A DNA stretch of 64,000 nucleotides, taken from the NCBI RefSeq assembly GCF_900106595.1, contig NZ_FNNC01000002.1, positions 62,001 to 126,000 of the forward strand. Reading direction: 5' to 3'. Numbering within the stretch: position 1 is the stretch's first letter; every line of letters starts with the position of its first letter. A program made the translations under genes and the position numbers. Under the pieces are notes generated by a model that made no database searches, had not been told where the DNA came from, and was given only the letters and a program-made list of their open reading frames with translations. Of the stretch, positions 17,958-29,481 are shown piece by piece. The stretch is from Marinococcus luteus (GTDB taxonomy: Bacteria > Bacillota > Bacilli > Bacillales > Marinococcaceae).

Positions 17958-18764
17958 ATGAAGCCTTTAAAACAGCAAGGATACGAATATTACGATTTAG
18001 CCGATATACTGCATGACAGCTACAGCGAAGCAGATCTTGCAGCTCTCACTGCAGCCTTTGACGACCTTCCGGCCGATGACTACGCCCCGGATCTGAATCG
18101 TTACCGGCAGTATGGGCGTGCCGTTATTTTTCCGGGCACCCACCGGATCGAATGGCTGCCGGAAACAGTTAAAAACGGCAAAAGCTACTACGATTATTTT
18201 CAGGGGTCGTTCAACCCCGAATATCCCGATGCGAGCCGCCGCTTCCCTGCGATTCCCGAACACGTCAGGCATAACCGGCTGCTTGAAGCACTGATCGCCT
18301 TTAATTTCCGCCAGACATTCTGGACGCGCGAAGATGCGCTGATGCCTTTTCATGCGGGAGTCCACTTTGTGAAGCTTCACGTTGAATCGGAGGAGGACGA
18401 AGCTTTTTCTTCACCAAACACGCTGCATCAGGACGGCGAGCCGTTTACCTTTGCCCACCTGATCCGCCGGCGCAATATCGAGGGCGCCCGGAACGTCATA
18501 TCTGTCCCGGAGGTCCGCGGGCGGATGCCGGAGGAAGTTGAAAAGGGGAAGATAACTGATTCCTTTTACATGACCCGCCCGCTTGAATCCTACGGAGTGT
18601 ACGATCCGCTGGTCACACATTACGTCGGCTCCGTACGTAAGGGACCAGAGGACGGGCCTGGGGAGCGTTCCGCCATCTTAATCGACTATCAGCCGACCGT
18701 CGTTGCCAATCCGGATGAAATCCGCAGCATGCACGGTGACACAAACAATATGGATTACGTATAA
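17958..18764 (+). CDS. 2-oxoglutarate/Fe(II) dioxygenase (amino-acid hydroxylase type)
   Basis: A 268-residue member of the 2OG-Fe dioxygenase family that includes the L-isoleucine 4-hydroxylase of B. thuringiensis. The iron site is LHQDGEP (HxD) and a later His in THYVGS; the nearby FTFAHLIRR and RSAILIDYQ segments also fit, with Arg as likely 2-oxoglutarate ligand. It probably hydroxylates a free amino acid, but the substrate cannot be read from sequence. ATG 17958 is chosen for AGGAGA 9 nt upstream; an ORF extension to 17895 is basic and lacks an SD. Single gene with its own terminator, divergent from topB. Confidence 0.82.
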   Translation: MKPLKQQGYEYYDLADILHDSYSEADLAALTAAFDDLPADDYAPDLNRYRQYGRAVIFPGTHRIEWLPETVKNGKSYYDYFQGSFNPEYPDASRRFPAIPEHVRHNRLLEALIAFNFRQTFWTREDALMPFHAGVHFVKLHVESEEDEAFSSPNTLHQDGEPFTFAHLIRRRNIEGARNVISVPEVRGRMPEEVEKGKITDSFYMTRPLESYGVYDPLVTHYVGSVRKGPEDGPGERSAILIDYQPTVVANPDEIRSMHGDTNNMDYV

Positions 18765-18780
18765 CCTTATCGTTTTACTA

Positions 18781-18816
18781 AAAAAGCTGCGCCAACTACT
18801 GGTGCAGCTTTTTTTG
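18781..18816. terminator. Bidirectional terminator
   Basis: AAAAAGCTGC..CC / GG..GCAGCTTTTTTT between the dioxygenase gene and the convergent RpiR regulator gene. Confidence 0.8.
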
Positions 18817-18829
18817 TTCCTTGCCAGCC

Positions 18830-19588
18830 TCATTTTTCTATTTGCCCTTCCTTGTAGGAAACGTATTTCCGGAAAAGCGTCTCCAGCGCTATCGAAAGTG
18901 GTATAAATGACACAATTTCCTCTCCAGACTGGGAATAAGACGTACTTGTTGCGGCGTAGATGCTGAAAGGAGACTTTTGAGCAAGTTTATTGTTTTTTAA
19001 ATTAGTTACGGAAATGAATGTAATCCCCCGCGCTGTGAGCTGATGTACATGAGGGAGCAGACTGGGAGTATCACCGGAAAGGGAAATGATGATTACCACG
19101 TCCTCCGGCGCCATCGCCTTCAGCATCGATTCAAACTCCGCCTTATCGTAGATGATCGTCACGAAAGTCTGCTGCAGCGCAAACAACCGCTGGATTTCCC
19201 GCGCACAGGTCAGTTGAGCTGTGCCTGTACCATAAATGAAAATCCTTCCTGCTTCATAAAGTCTTTCACATATCGGTTCAAAGTGCAGCGAGGCCAGATT
19301 TTTCAGTGTAGCCCCAATATCATTCTCAAGCTGCTGCATATGATTGCCGGTTTCCTCACTTTTAACATTCTCCCATTTCAAGAAAACTTTAAATTCACTG
19401 TAGCCGCTGAACCGAAGCTTCTTGGTAAGCCGGTGGATCGAGGAACGGGAAGCTAAAGAGGCATCGGCCAATTCATTGATCCCCATCTCCTGGCAGGCTT
19501 CTTTATGATTCAGTATGTACTTAAGTATATGCATGTCGTTGTCATTCAGCTCATCGTAATAGGTGTTAATTAATTCTTCAAGCGCCAT
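18830..19588 (-). CDS. malR: RpiR/MurR-family regulator of the mal genes
   Basis: Probable sugar-phosphate-sensing regulator of the divergent malP-malA operon. The 252-residue protein has an N-terminal HTH_6 domain (MGINELADASLASRSSIHRLTKKLRFSGYSEFK, around 39-71) and a C-terminal SIS domain (RIFIYGTGTAQLTC, VVIIISLSGDTPS). The same arrangement holds in B. subtilis, where MalR (GlvR) activates maltose use. ATG 19588 is chosen for its GGGGGCG SD; an ORF extension to 19618 looks non-coding. Whether it activates or represses here is not known. Confidence 0.85.
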   Translation of the reverse strand: MALEELINTYYDELNDNDMHILKYILNHKEACQEMGINELADASLASRSSIHRLTKKLRFSGYSEFKVFLKWENVKSEETGNHMQQLENDIGATLKNLASLHFEPICERLYEAGRIFIYGTGTAQLTCAREIQRLFALQQTFVTIIYDKAEFESMLKAMAPEDVVIIISLSGDTPSLLPHVHQLTARGITFISVTNLKNNKLAQKSPFSIYAATSTSYSQSGEEIVSFIPLSIALETLFRKYVSYKEGQIEK

Positions 19589-19650
19589 GTAAACGCCCCC
19601 TGTTGTATTTGAATACATATCCTCTTCAGTATAGCACCCGTCTGCACTTC

Positions 19651-19664
19651 TGGGAAAATTCCCA
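19651..19664. promoter_or_regulatory. Inverted repeat, possible MalR operator
   Basis: TGGGAA-AA-TTCCCA in the divergent malR/malP interval, between the regulator start and the malP promoter. A second interrupted repeat, GTGA-N8-TCAC (19724-19739), lies inside the promoter spacer. Confidence 0.35.
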
Positions 19665-19719
19665 CATTTTGAAACGATGTCCGATCTTTTTATCCCTTTC
19701 CCTTCATTGCCTGATTCTG

Positions 19720-19748
19720 TTGAGTGAGAGAACTTTCACGCATACACT
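19720..19748 (+). promoter_or_regulatory. malP promoter
   Basis: TTGAGT (19720-19725), 17-nt spacer, TACACT (19743-19748). The weak -10 suits a promoter needing an activator. Confidence 0.6.
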
Positions 19749-19760
19749 CGGAAAAGTAAA

Positions 19761-19774
19761 TGAAATCGTTATCA
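19761..19774 (+). promoter_or_regulatory. CcpA catabolite-responsive element (cre)
   Basis: TGAAATCGTTATCA matches the cre consensus TGWAANCGNTNWCA at every position and lies just after the expected malP transcription start, where CcpA would block transcription when glucose is present. Confidence 0.8.
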
Positions 19775-19806
19775 AAAATACATTATGCAGAAAGCGGTGG
19801 AGAAAT

Positions 19807-22753
<2,947 letters not shown>

Positions 22754-22766
22754 AACTATAAAAATA

Positions 22767-22808
22767 AAAGGCCTGTCCCGTCGATATTGTCGATGGGACA
22801 GGCCTTTA
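22767..22808 (+). terminator. Terminator of the mal operon
   Basis: Stem AAAGGCCTGTCCC / GGGACAGGCCTTT, 14 bp after the malA stop; also able to serve the convergent small gene. Confidence 0.85.
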
Positions 22809-22816
22809 TCATTCTT

Positions 22817-23059
22817 TTAGTTGACCGAGGTTAAGGACACAAGCTCATATTCAATTGTCGTACGGTGGGATTCCCATTCCACGCGGTGTATAACCGCCTT
22901 GCCAAATGGCACTTTTTCAGCAAAGGTGTGAATTGGAAGTGGGTGATCGAGTGGAAACATTTGATAATTATCTTTAATCAGCCGGAAATTTCTTTCATCG
23001 AGGCGCTCGGCCTGCTTATTCGTAATAATTTCCCAGTTCATCTCTACAGAAAAACCCAT
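22817..23059 (-). CDS. Small conserved protein, DUF2584-like
   Basis: An 80-residue soluble protein. The outline MGFSVEMNWEIIT..., a central YQMFPLDHPLPI and the ending EWESHRTTIEYELVSLTSVN resemble the DUF2584 family of Bacillus, as I remember it; that match needs a search. The function is unknown. It sits between the mal terminator and the nucleoside hydrolase, with its SD (GGAGG) upstream of ATG 23059. It is transcribed alone or with the hydrolase 57 bp upstream. Confidence 0.7.
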   Translation of the reverse strand: MGFSVEMNWEIITNKQAERLDERNFRLIKDNYQMFPLDHPLPIHTFAEKVPFGKAVIHRVEWESHRTTIEYELVSLTSVN

Positions 23060-23116
23060 ATGTGTCCCTCCTGCTCCCTTGTCTCTATAATTATAACGCT
23101 TACTTTTCTATTTCCA

Positions 23117-24037
23117 TTATGGCAGATTTTTAAGCGATTGTAAGATTAAATCCCAAAATTTATCATTATCTACTTTGACTGCGACCTGTACCGGTCCTTC
23201 TGCAGCGGAAGCATCAATGACTGTTTCCCCGTACGTATGCTTTCCTGCTGTTTCCACCTTTACATCGGCCGATTCAAATGTAAACAGGGACGGCTGCAGG
23301 CATACCGCCACCGCGCAAGGGTCATGAACCGGCGGAAGTTCCAGATCAAAACGCTCTTCATAGGCACGCTGAAAGTGATCAAGCAGTTCATACGTAAACT
23401 GGGCCGCCATTGTTGGTATCTCTTTAATCCGTTCCACCACGGCCTGGGACGATAATGCCTGATGAGTAACGTCGAGGCCGCACATCGTGATTGGGATACC
23501 GCTGGCAAAAACAATTTCTGCTGCTTCTGCATCTGCATAAATATTAAACTCTGCCGCCGGCGTCCAATTGCCAAACGTTCCGCCGCCCATAATCGACAGG
23601 TGGCGGATACGCCCGGCTGCCTTCGGATTTTTCCGGCATAACAGGGCAATATTTGTGAGCGGACCGGTCGCAATAACGGTAACCTCTTCCTCCGAATGGA
23701 GCAGTATGTCTTCCATTACGTCCACCGCATGTCTTTCCTCCACCATATGTGTAGGCACTGGAAGCTCCGGCCCGTCGAGGCCGGACTCCCCGTGAATAGA
23801 AGGAGCGTGCTCCGGCCTGCGGATCAGGGGCCTTCCCGCACCTTCTGCCACCGGTACTCCGTCCAGCCCCGCAGTATCAGCGGCCACTAAAGCGTTCCTT
23901 GTTGTTTTTCCTATATCAGCGTTGCCTGAAACAGTCGTCACAGCCCGGATATCCATGTCCGGATGACCGGCTGCGAGAAATAATGCAATGACATCGTCGT
24001 GTCCCGGGTCCATATCCATAATTACTGGTATTTTCAT
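23117..24037 (-). CDS. Inosine/uridine-preferring nucleoside hydrolase
   Basis: Cleaves ribonucleosides to base and ribose for salvage. The 306-residue protein has the family calcium/substrate motif DMDPGHDD (residues 8-15, where most members have DxDxGxDD), VTTVSGNA, VTVIATGPLTNIALL (around 117-131), LSIMGGGTFGNWTPAAEFNIYAD and HDPCAVA with the C-terminal Asp. All sit where they do in RihA/RihB/IunH enzymes. Base preference cannot be told from sequence. Single gene; SD AAGGAAGCAG before ATG 24037. Confidence 0.92.
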   Translation of the reverse strand: MKIPVIMDMDPGHDDVIALFLAAGHPDMDIRAVTTVSGNADIGKTTRNALVAADTAGLDGVPVAEGAGRPLIRRPEHAPSIHGESGLDGPELPVPTHMVEERHAVDVMEDILLHSEEEVTVIATGPLTNIALLCRKNPKAAGRIRHLSIMGGGTFGNWTPAAEFNIYADAEAAEIVFASGIPITMCGLDVTHQALSSQAVVERIKEIPTMAAQFTYELLDHFQRAYEERFDLELPPVHDPCAVAVCLQPSLFTFESADVKVETAGKHTYGETVIDASAAEGPVQVAVKVDNDKFWDLILQSLKNLP

Positions 24038-24080
24038 CTGCTGCTTCCTTTCTGTGCCTGACTATATGCTTATTCAAACC

Positions 24081-24107
24081 AAAAGCACCGCCGGCCGGCG
24101 GTGCTTT
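24081..24107 (-). terminator. Terminator of the Mn catalase gene
   Basis: 13-bp perfect palindromic stem AAAGCACCGCCGG / CCGGCGGTGCTTT with a T-rich minus-strand tail. Confidence 0.75.
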
Positions 24108-24128
24108 CCTGCTTTCGGGCTCTGGCGT

Positions 24129-25049
24129 TTAAAGTCCTGCTTCATAGTTCAATTTTTTCGACATTTCCCGGAACTGCTGCTCGTCAAACCCCGGCGCAAA
24201 TTCCTCCGGAATGTGGTCGAGGTTCGGAATTTCCCCGCCCTCCGGAGTCGGCATGTCGCTGACTACTTCGAGTTCGCCTGGCGGTCCGACTGGTGTCGGA
24301 CCGTTCCAGATCCGGTCAAGCATTGTGTAATCGTTATCGCTGAAGCGGTAGAGCTTACGGTGCGCGCCCTTCGCTTCATATTTCTGGGCGTGATCATATT
24401 TACTGTTATCAAGGTCCGGTACCGGAAGCATTTTCGTTACATCCACGCCTGTTAATTTCTCCAGCGCTTTAGCATAGGCCACTACGTGCACGCCGCCGCG
24501 CACAAGCAGGTAGCCGGTCAGCTCACGGGCGGTTTCATTATCAGTCATTTGATACACCCGCATCTTGTGCGTCCTTGCTCCGCATTCGAGGTAAAAATTG
24601 TGAAGCAGGTCGTTTACGAGGTTACCGCTTGTAAAGACGTTGTCCCCCGTCCACGGCGCCCCCATCGAATCCTTCGGCACAGCGTTCTGGCCGGCAAAAA
24701 TAAAGCTCTGCGGGTTTCTCGAATCCATGGCTTCACTGAGCGGTGTACTGTCCGGATTGGCCGGGTCCTGTCCGCTCTGGCTCGTGGAACCCTGCAGGCA
24801 TAAATTTATTGTATTGGCAACCAGCTCTACGTGTCCGAGTTCCTCAGCTGTAATGCTTGCGACTAAATCATAAAATGGGCGTAGCTGTTTTTTGCTGCGA
24901 AAATTAAACGACTGGAATAAATAGTTATTGAGCGTTGACATTTCACCGAATTTCCCACCTAAAAGCTCCTGCACGACGTTGGCTGAGTTAGCGTCTGGAT
25001 TACTGGGCGTTGGGAGGTCGATCTGCAGTTTATCAATTCTCTTAAACAC
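24129..25049 (-). CDS. Manganese catalase
   Basis: Breaks down hydrogen peroxide with a dinuclear manganese site instead of haem. The 306-residue ferritin-fold protein has the metal ligands in QELLGGKFGEMSTLNNY (Glu), ITAEELGHVELV (Glu/His), ECGARTHKM and LLVRGGVHVVAYAKAL (His). The C-terminal tail EVVSDMPTPEGGEIPNLDHIPEEFAPGF is also typical of Bacillus enzymes. The start is GTG 25049, 7 nt after AGGAGG; ORF sequence to 25160 runs through the promoter. A sigma-B-like promoter lies at 25106-25130. Confidence 0.94.
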   Translation of the reverse strand: MFKRIDKLQIDLPTPSNPDANSANVVQELLGGKFGEMSTLNNYLFQSFNFRSKKQLRPFYDLVASITAEELGHVELVANTINLCLQGSTSQSGQDPANPDSTPLSEAMDSRNPQSFIFAGQNAVPKDSMGAPWTGDNVFTSGNLVNDLLHNFYLECGARTHKMRVYQMTDNETARELTGYLLVRGGVHVVAYAKALEKLTGVDVTKMLPVPDLDNSKYDHAQKYEAKGAHRKLYRFSDNDYTMLDRIWNGPTPVGPPGELEVVSDMPTPEGGEIPNLDHIPEEFAPGFDEQQFREMSKKLNYEAGL

Positions 25050-25105
25050 AATGATTCCTCCTATAGGTTTAAATTCGTATTTCGCCAGCAAAATACACTT
25101 ACCTA

Positions 25106-25130
25106 TTACCGCTCTCCTAATAAAACAAAC
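25106..25130 (-). promoter_or_regulatory. Sigma-B-like promoter of the Mn catalase gene
   Basis: Minus strand GTTTGT (25130-25125), 13-nt spacer, CGGTAA (25111-25106). Confidence 0.45.
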
Positions 25131-25283
25131 GCTCGATTTCTTTATATTAACAATATTCATTTTTTTTACACAATTGATATTACCTATAAATTTTCCTGTT
25201 ATCCCGGCTTCGAACCCATGTTTAAAAGTAGGTGGCGGCAGGAATAATGATAATTAGTTTCACTACGAAAGGAAGGATTATCC

Positions 25284-25712
25284 ATGGATAAAAACGAAGC
25301 AAAGAGACACGCACTCGATATCATTGACAGCAATAAAGTAGGCGTCCTTGCGACGATTGAAGGCAACAAGCCCCACTCCCGCTATATGACGTTTTACAAC
25401 GATAATTTCACCCTTCTTACACCGACAAGCAGCAAAACCCACAAGGCAGAAGAAATCGAAAAGAATTCCAATGTGCATATTCTGCTCGGTTACGACGGAG
25501 AAGGATACGGGGATGCTTTTGTTGAAATTTCCGGCAAAGCAGTAATCCGCCATGATCAGGAGACCAAGAAAAAGGTTTGGACCGACAGCGTGCAGTCCTG
25601 GCTCGGCTCCCCGGACAATCCGGAATATATTGTCCTCGAAATCCAGCCGGAGTCTATCCGCCTGATGAACTCCAAAGGAGATACTCCCGAGGAAATCGAT
25701 TTTTCCTCTTAA
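25284..25712 (+). CDS. General stress protein 26-like, PNPOx-fold flavin-binding protein
   Basis: A 142-residue protein of the pyridoxamine 5-phosphate oxidase-like split-barrel family. It resembles B. subtilis general stress protein 26 (YdaG): VGVLATIEGNKPHSRYMTF (about 18-36), LLTPTSSKTHKAEEIEKNSNVHILLGYDG and the C-terminal IQPESIRLMNSKGD. It probably binds a flavin or similar cofactor; the reaction is unknown. AAAGGAAGG precedes ATG 25284. A GTTTAA-N15-GGAATA element at 25220-25246 is a weak sigma-B-like candidate. It is divergent from Mn catalase. Confidence 0.85.
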   Translation: MDKNEAKRHALDIIDSNKVGVLATIEGNKPHSRYMTFYNDNFTLLTPTSSKTHKAEEIEKNSNVHILLGYDGEGYGDAFVEISGKAVIRHDQETKKKVWTDSVQSWLGSPDNPEYIVLEIQPESIRLMNSKGDTPEEIDFSS

Positions 25713-25720
25713 GCAAATAA

Positions 25721-25755
25721 AAGTCCCCGCCGGTATGCATTCCGGCGGGGATTAT
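25721..25755. terminator. Bidirectional terminator
   Basis: Stem TCCCCGCCGG / CCGGCGGGGA between two convergent genes, with A- and T-rich flanks. Confidence 0.8.
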
Positions 25756-25756
25756 T

Positions 25757-26395
25757 TTATAAAGCCTTCCAGGCTTCGTGAATATCCGTATCTCCTGCAA
25801 GCAGTTCGACCGTTTGCCCCCGGGCGTTTTCAATGTCGAGGGCTGCGACCATCGTGCGGGCAACGTCCTCCCTGGAAATATCTCTTTCTTCGGGGCTCGA
25901 AAGCTTTTCTGCCAGCTCGATTTTCCCTGTGCCCTTATCAAATGTAAGTTTTCCTGGACGGACAATCGTATATGGCAGCCCACTGCTCTGCAGATGCTTA
26001 TCTGCGTTCAACTTTGCCTCCGCATAATGCTTAATGGGTCCCTGCGGGTTGTCGACGCCAATCCCGCTCAGCATAACGTAGTGCTGCACGTCCTGCACTC
26101 TTGCCGAATCAATGGTTTTCTTTGCTCCTTGCTGGTCTACGCTCACTGTTTTTTCAGGCCCGGTCGAGGAACCGGAGCCAGCGGCGAACATAACAGCATC
26201 CATGCCCTTCAGAGCGACCGCCGTATTTTCTTCAAGGTCTGCAAGAATTGTGGATGCCGCACCCAGTTTTTTCAGCTCATCGGCCTGGGAGACTTCACGT
26301 ACCATAGCATGCGGAGTATGCTCCGGATGGGCTGCAAGCTGTTCCACCAACAGCCGGCCCGTATGCCCATTCGCTCCTATGACTAATACATCCAT
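25757..26395 (-). CDS. NAD(P)-binding SDR-like protein (YhfK type)
   Basis: A 212-residue atypical short-chain dehydrogenase. It begins MDVLVIGANGHTGRLLVEQL with a GxxGxxG dinucleotide loop and continues with GMDAVMFAAGSGSSTGPEKT, VMLSGIGVDN and YTIVRPGKLT. The length and these segments match B. subtilis YhfK; the substrate is unknown. ATG 26395 follows AAGGAGG; upstream ORF sequence overlaps the EamA gene region and lacks an SD. It lies 43 bp after the EamA transporter gene and is probably cotranscribed with it. Confidence 0.85.
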   Translation of the reverse strand: MDVLVIGANGHTGRLLVEQLAAHPEHTPHAMVREVSQADELKKLGAASTILADLEENTAVALKGMDAVMFAAGSGSSTGPEKTVSVDQQGAKKTIDSARVQDVQHYVMLSGIGVDNPQGPIKHYAEAKLNADKHLQSSGLPYTIVRPGKLTFDKGTGKIELAEKLSSPEERDISREDVARTMVAALDIENARGQTVELLAGDTDIHEAWKAL

Positions 26396-26438
26396 TTTAA
26401 TGCCTCCTTTTTTACATTTGTTCCCTGCAGTCCTCAGT

Positions 26439-27392
26439 TTAAACGTCTCCTCCGGGCTTCTTTTCCCACTCGTTTTGCGATTTTCTCCGGCGGTTCCCAC
26501 GCTTTTTCCGGAATTTTCCCGGTCTTGAATAGATGGAAAGAACGACCGCCGAAAAAATCAGAACGATACCAAGCCCCTGCCAGCTGCTCAGCCTGTCCCC
26601 AAAAGCGAATACGCCGATCACAATGGCCACCATCGGCTCCACGGTTGATAAAATCGCCGCTTTGCCCGATTCAATATATTTCAGCCCGATCGTAAACAGT
26701 ATATACGCAGCAATCGTGGAAAGAAGAATTCCCCCAAGACCGTACATCCACATCATCGGCTCCTGTATAGCCTCTTCGTTTGCCAGAAGACCGCTGAAAG
26801 GGACCATTACCACTCCTCCGGCGAGCATCGTGTAGGCAGTGATCGTAATGGAATGGTATTTCGGCGTCACAAATTTACCAAGAATACTGTACAGGCCACA
26901 GCATAAACCGGACAGCAGCCCGATCATAAGAATCGACAGCGACATTCCGCCGGCGCCGCCGGGAAGCAGACCGGCCACCAGCGCACAGCCGGCAATCGTA
27001 AGCAAAATAGCTGCCAGCTTGTTCATTGTTATTTTTTCTTTAAATACAAATCTCGAAATGAGCGCTACAAACACCGGGCTTGTGTAGAGAAGCACCACTG
27101 CAATGGAAAGCGAGGCTTCATTCATAACAGTGAAATAACACCAGTTAAAGAGGGCAATACTGCCGACGCCGAGCCCGATAAAGTGCGGCAGATCGTACCA
27201 CCGGACCTTTAGAAGATACGGCCGGACCAGGGCTACAGCCAAAAACAGGATCAGGGCCGAACCGGCCATGCGCAGAGCCACTACCTGGTCGGGTTCGATA
27301 TTGTACCGGTACATGTTCTGTACGAACAATCCTGTAAACCCCCAAAACGAAGCACCGGCGACGGCAAATAAATAGGCAGTGGATGGTTTCAT
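26439..27392 (-). CDS. EamA/DMT-family metabolite transporter
   Basis: A 317-residue membrane protein with ten segments in two EamA repeats (first repeat from AYLFAVAGASFWGFTGLFVQNMY, second from LLSGLCCGLYSILGKFV). EamA proteins of this type often export amino acids or related metabolites; no substrate can be named. The C-terminus is a very basic cytosolic tail (KFRKKRGNRRRKSQ) not usual for the family. ATG 27392 is preceded by GGGGGAG. A second, unrelated DMT protein, RarD, lies at 54323-55237. Confidence 0.88.
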   Translation of the reverse strand: MKPSTAYLFAVAGASFWGFTGLFVQNMYRYNIEPDQVVALRMAGSALILFLAVALVRPYLLKVRWYDLPHFIGLGVGSIALFNWCYFTVMNEASLSIAVVLLYTSPVFVALISRFVFKEKITMNKLAAILLTIAGCALVAGLLPGGAGGMSLSILMIGLLSGLCCGLYSILGKFVTPKYHSITITAYTMLAGGVVMVPFSGLLANEEAIQEPMMWMYGLGGILLSTIAAYILFTIGLKYIESGKAAILSTVEPMVAIVIGVFAFGDRLSSWQGLGIVLIFSAVVLSIYSRPGKFRKKRGNRRRKSQNEWEKKPGGDV

Positions 27393-27591
27393 AGCTGCTC
27401 CCCCTTTATATGAATCTTTTTCCTTCAGCTCCGCTATCATCTCAAATTTTCCTGTCCGCTTTCTATATATTTTTAATTATTCTTAAATAGTATTGACCTT
27501 CCCTGATCTTAAATGTTTGAAAAAATACAGCGCGAGGTATATCATACATTGCTACCGGGTTTTATCCGGTAATTACGAAAGGATGGTTGCT

Positions 27592-29043
27592 ATGCATACC
27601 GATTTTACAAAGCAGTATATTAACGGCTCCTGGGTGAGCGGCTCATCCAGCAAAACAATCGAAAATACTAATCCTTATAACGGCGAATCGCTGGGGACAA
27701 TAGCTTCCGCAGACGCCAATGATCTTGACCGCGCGTATCAGTCGGCCAGTGATTATCAGAAAACGTGGGACGCCCACAGCCCCGCCGAAAAGCAACAGTA
27801 TATCCACCGGCTGTATGATGTTATGCAGAACCAGAAGGAAACCATTGTGGAATGGCTGATCAAGGAATCCGGAAGCAGCAGACTGAAAGCAGAAACAGAG
27901 TTCAATACAGCTTCCAACATTGTTTTTGAATCCACGTCCTTCCCTAACCGGATTCACGGCTCGACCGCTCCTTCGAACACTCCCGGCAAAGAAAACTATA
28001 CCTTCCGCTCGGGCAAAGGAGTTATCGGTGTTATCGGCCCATGGAATTTCCCGTTCCACCTGGCAATGAGAACAATTGCACCGGCAGTGGCAGCAGGTAA
28101 TACTGTCGTTGTTAAGCCAGCCTCCGACACACCGGTTACATCCGGACTGCTGATTGCAGCATTGTTTGAAGAAGCCGGATTTCCGGCAGGCGTAATTCAC
28201 GTTACGGCCGGACGCGGCTCTGAAATTGGCGATGCCTTCGTCACTCACGAAGTACCAGCTCTGTTATCATTCACCGGCTCCACTGAAGTCGGCACGCACA
28301 TTGCTGAGCTTGCGGCGAAAAACTTAAAAGAAACCGCTCTTGAGCTTGGCGGCAACAACGCCATGGTCGTTCTTAACGATGCTGAAGTGAAAAAAGCTGC
28401 CAAAGCAGCAGTATTCGGGTCCTTTCTTCACCAGGGACAGATTTGCCTCGCATTGAACCGCGTGATTATTCACGATGACATTTACGATGAATTTGTCGAA
28501 GAGTTCACCCGCGTAGCGAAAACGTTAAAAGCTGGTGACCCTTCGGATGAAAATGTCATCGTCGGCCCGATCATTAATGAAGAACAGGTCAACAATATCG
28601 AGAAGCTGGTTCAGGGTACGATCGATGCCGGGGCTAAACTTCAAACAGAGTTTGAAATCAACGGCCAGGTTATACCGCCGGTGGTTCTTTCCGAAGTAAC
28701 TAACGACATGCCGGCCGCAAAGGATGAAGTCTTCGGTCCTGTTGCGACATTAATTCGGGCATCGAGCGAAGATGAAGCAATCCGTATTGCCAACGACTCT
28801 CCTTATGGCTTGAGTGGCTCGGTCTTTACCCAGGACCGTTACCGCGGCATGCAGGCGGCGCGCCGTATTAATTCCGGCATGGTTCACGTGAACGACCAGT
28901 CTGTAAACGATGAGGCCCACCTGCCATTTGGCGGCGAGAAGCAGTCCGGTATCGGACGCTTTAATGGCGAATGGGTCTTAGATGAATTTACGACCGAGCA
29001 GTGGATCAGTGTACAGGCACAGGACCGCCCATACCCATTGTAA
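27592..29043 (+). CDS. Aldehyde dehydrogenase (NAD(P)+), YfmT-like
   Basis: Oxidises an aldehyde to the acid. The 483-residue protein has NAD-site motifs GPWNFP (around 155-160) and FTGSTEVG, the catalytic-region ELGGNN and GQICLALNR with the catalytic Cys (around 285), and EVFGPV near residue 380. The N-terminus FTKQYINGSWVSGSSSKTIENTNPYNGE is like B. subtilis YfmT, an aromatic aldehyde (vanillin/benzaldehyde) dehydrogenase, so an aromatic substrate is possible. ATG 27592 is preferred for SD spacing; ATG 27583 overlaps the SD. Single gene. Confidence 0.92.
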   Translation: MHTDFTKQYINGSWVSGSSSKTIENTNPYNGESLGTIASADANDLDRAYQSASDYQKTWDAHSPAEKQQYIHRLYDVMQNQKETIVEWLIKESGSSRLKAETEFNTASNIVFESTSFPNRIHGSTAPSNTPGKENYTFRSGKGVIGVIGPWNFPFHLAMRTIAPAVAAGNTVVVKPASDTPVTSGLLIAALFEEAGFPAGVIHVTAGRGSEIGDAFVTHEVPALLSFTGSTEVGTHIAELAAKNLKETALELGGNNAMVVLNDAEVKKAAKAAVFGSFLHQGQICLALNRVIIHDDIYDEFVEEFTRVAKTLKAGDPSDENVIVGPIINEEQVNNIEKLVQGTIDAGAKLQTEFEINGQVIPPVVLSEVTNDMPAAKDEVFGPVATLIRASSEDEAIRIANDSPYGLSGSVFTQDRYRGMQAARRINSGMVHVNDQSVNDEAHLPFGGEKQSGIGRFNGEWVLDEFTTEQWISVQAQDRPYPL

Positions 29044-29148
29044 TTTCTCCGGAAATTTGAAGCTGAATTTGTTCTGTTTCCTTTTATTACCTTGCGGCCT
29101 GCCCTAAAATTGATTACTCTATAAAGAGAGGGGTAAGGAGGTTTGGAA

Positions 29149-29349
29149 GTGGAACAAGAAAAAGACGTAAAAATATTTGATAAAGACGAACTTTTGTATT
29201 TTGATGGAAAAGAGTGCAGGATGATCGCGGAATATGAACGTACGATTTGTGTCGAATACGTTAATTACCCGTTCGCCGGCCAGGAGGAAGAATTTCCTTA
29301 TCCACGCGTTATTCTTCGTAAAGGAGAAGTCGAACGCGCAGCTGTCTAA
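29149..29349 (+). CDS. Hypothetical protein, 66 aa
   Basis: A small acidic protein I do not recognise. It has two short beta-rich stretches (LLYFDGKECRMIAEYERTICVEYVNYPF and YPRVILRKGEVERA) and could be a small barrel. The start is GTG 29149 because AAGGAGG lies 7 nt upstream; a TTG at 29143 is too close to that SD. It has a strong terminator, and TACTCT or TATAAA lie upstream as possible -10 elements, so expression as a single unit is plausible. Confidence 0.65.
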   Translation: MEQEKDVKIFDKDELLYFDGKECRMIAEYERTICVEYVNYPFAGQEEEFPYPRVILRKGEVERAAV

Positions 29350-29378
29350 ACGAAAAGTTTGCTTTAAAATAACAGCAA

Positions 29379-29417
29379 AAAACAGGGACTGTCCTTTTCC
29401 GGGGCAGTCCCTGTTTT
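29379..29417. terminator. Terminator after the 66-aa gene
   Basis: Stem AACAGGGACTG / CAGTCCCTGTT followed by TTTT on the plus strand. Confidence 0.85.
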
Positions 29418-29481
29418 AAATTCATCTACCTTCTTGCAGGAGACACTTTTGCTCGTTGCTTCATACGCTGTCTGTCGTTCT

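Noticed and set aside
27643-28248. 201-aa minus-strand ORF inside the aldehyde dehydrogenase gene
   Set aside because: Shadow frame, Cys-rich low-sense sequence, no SD.
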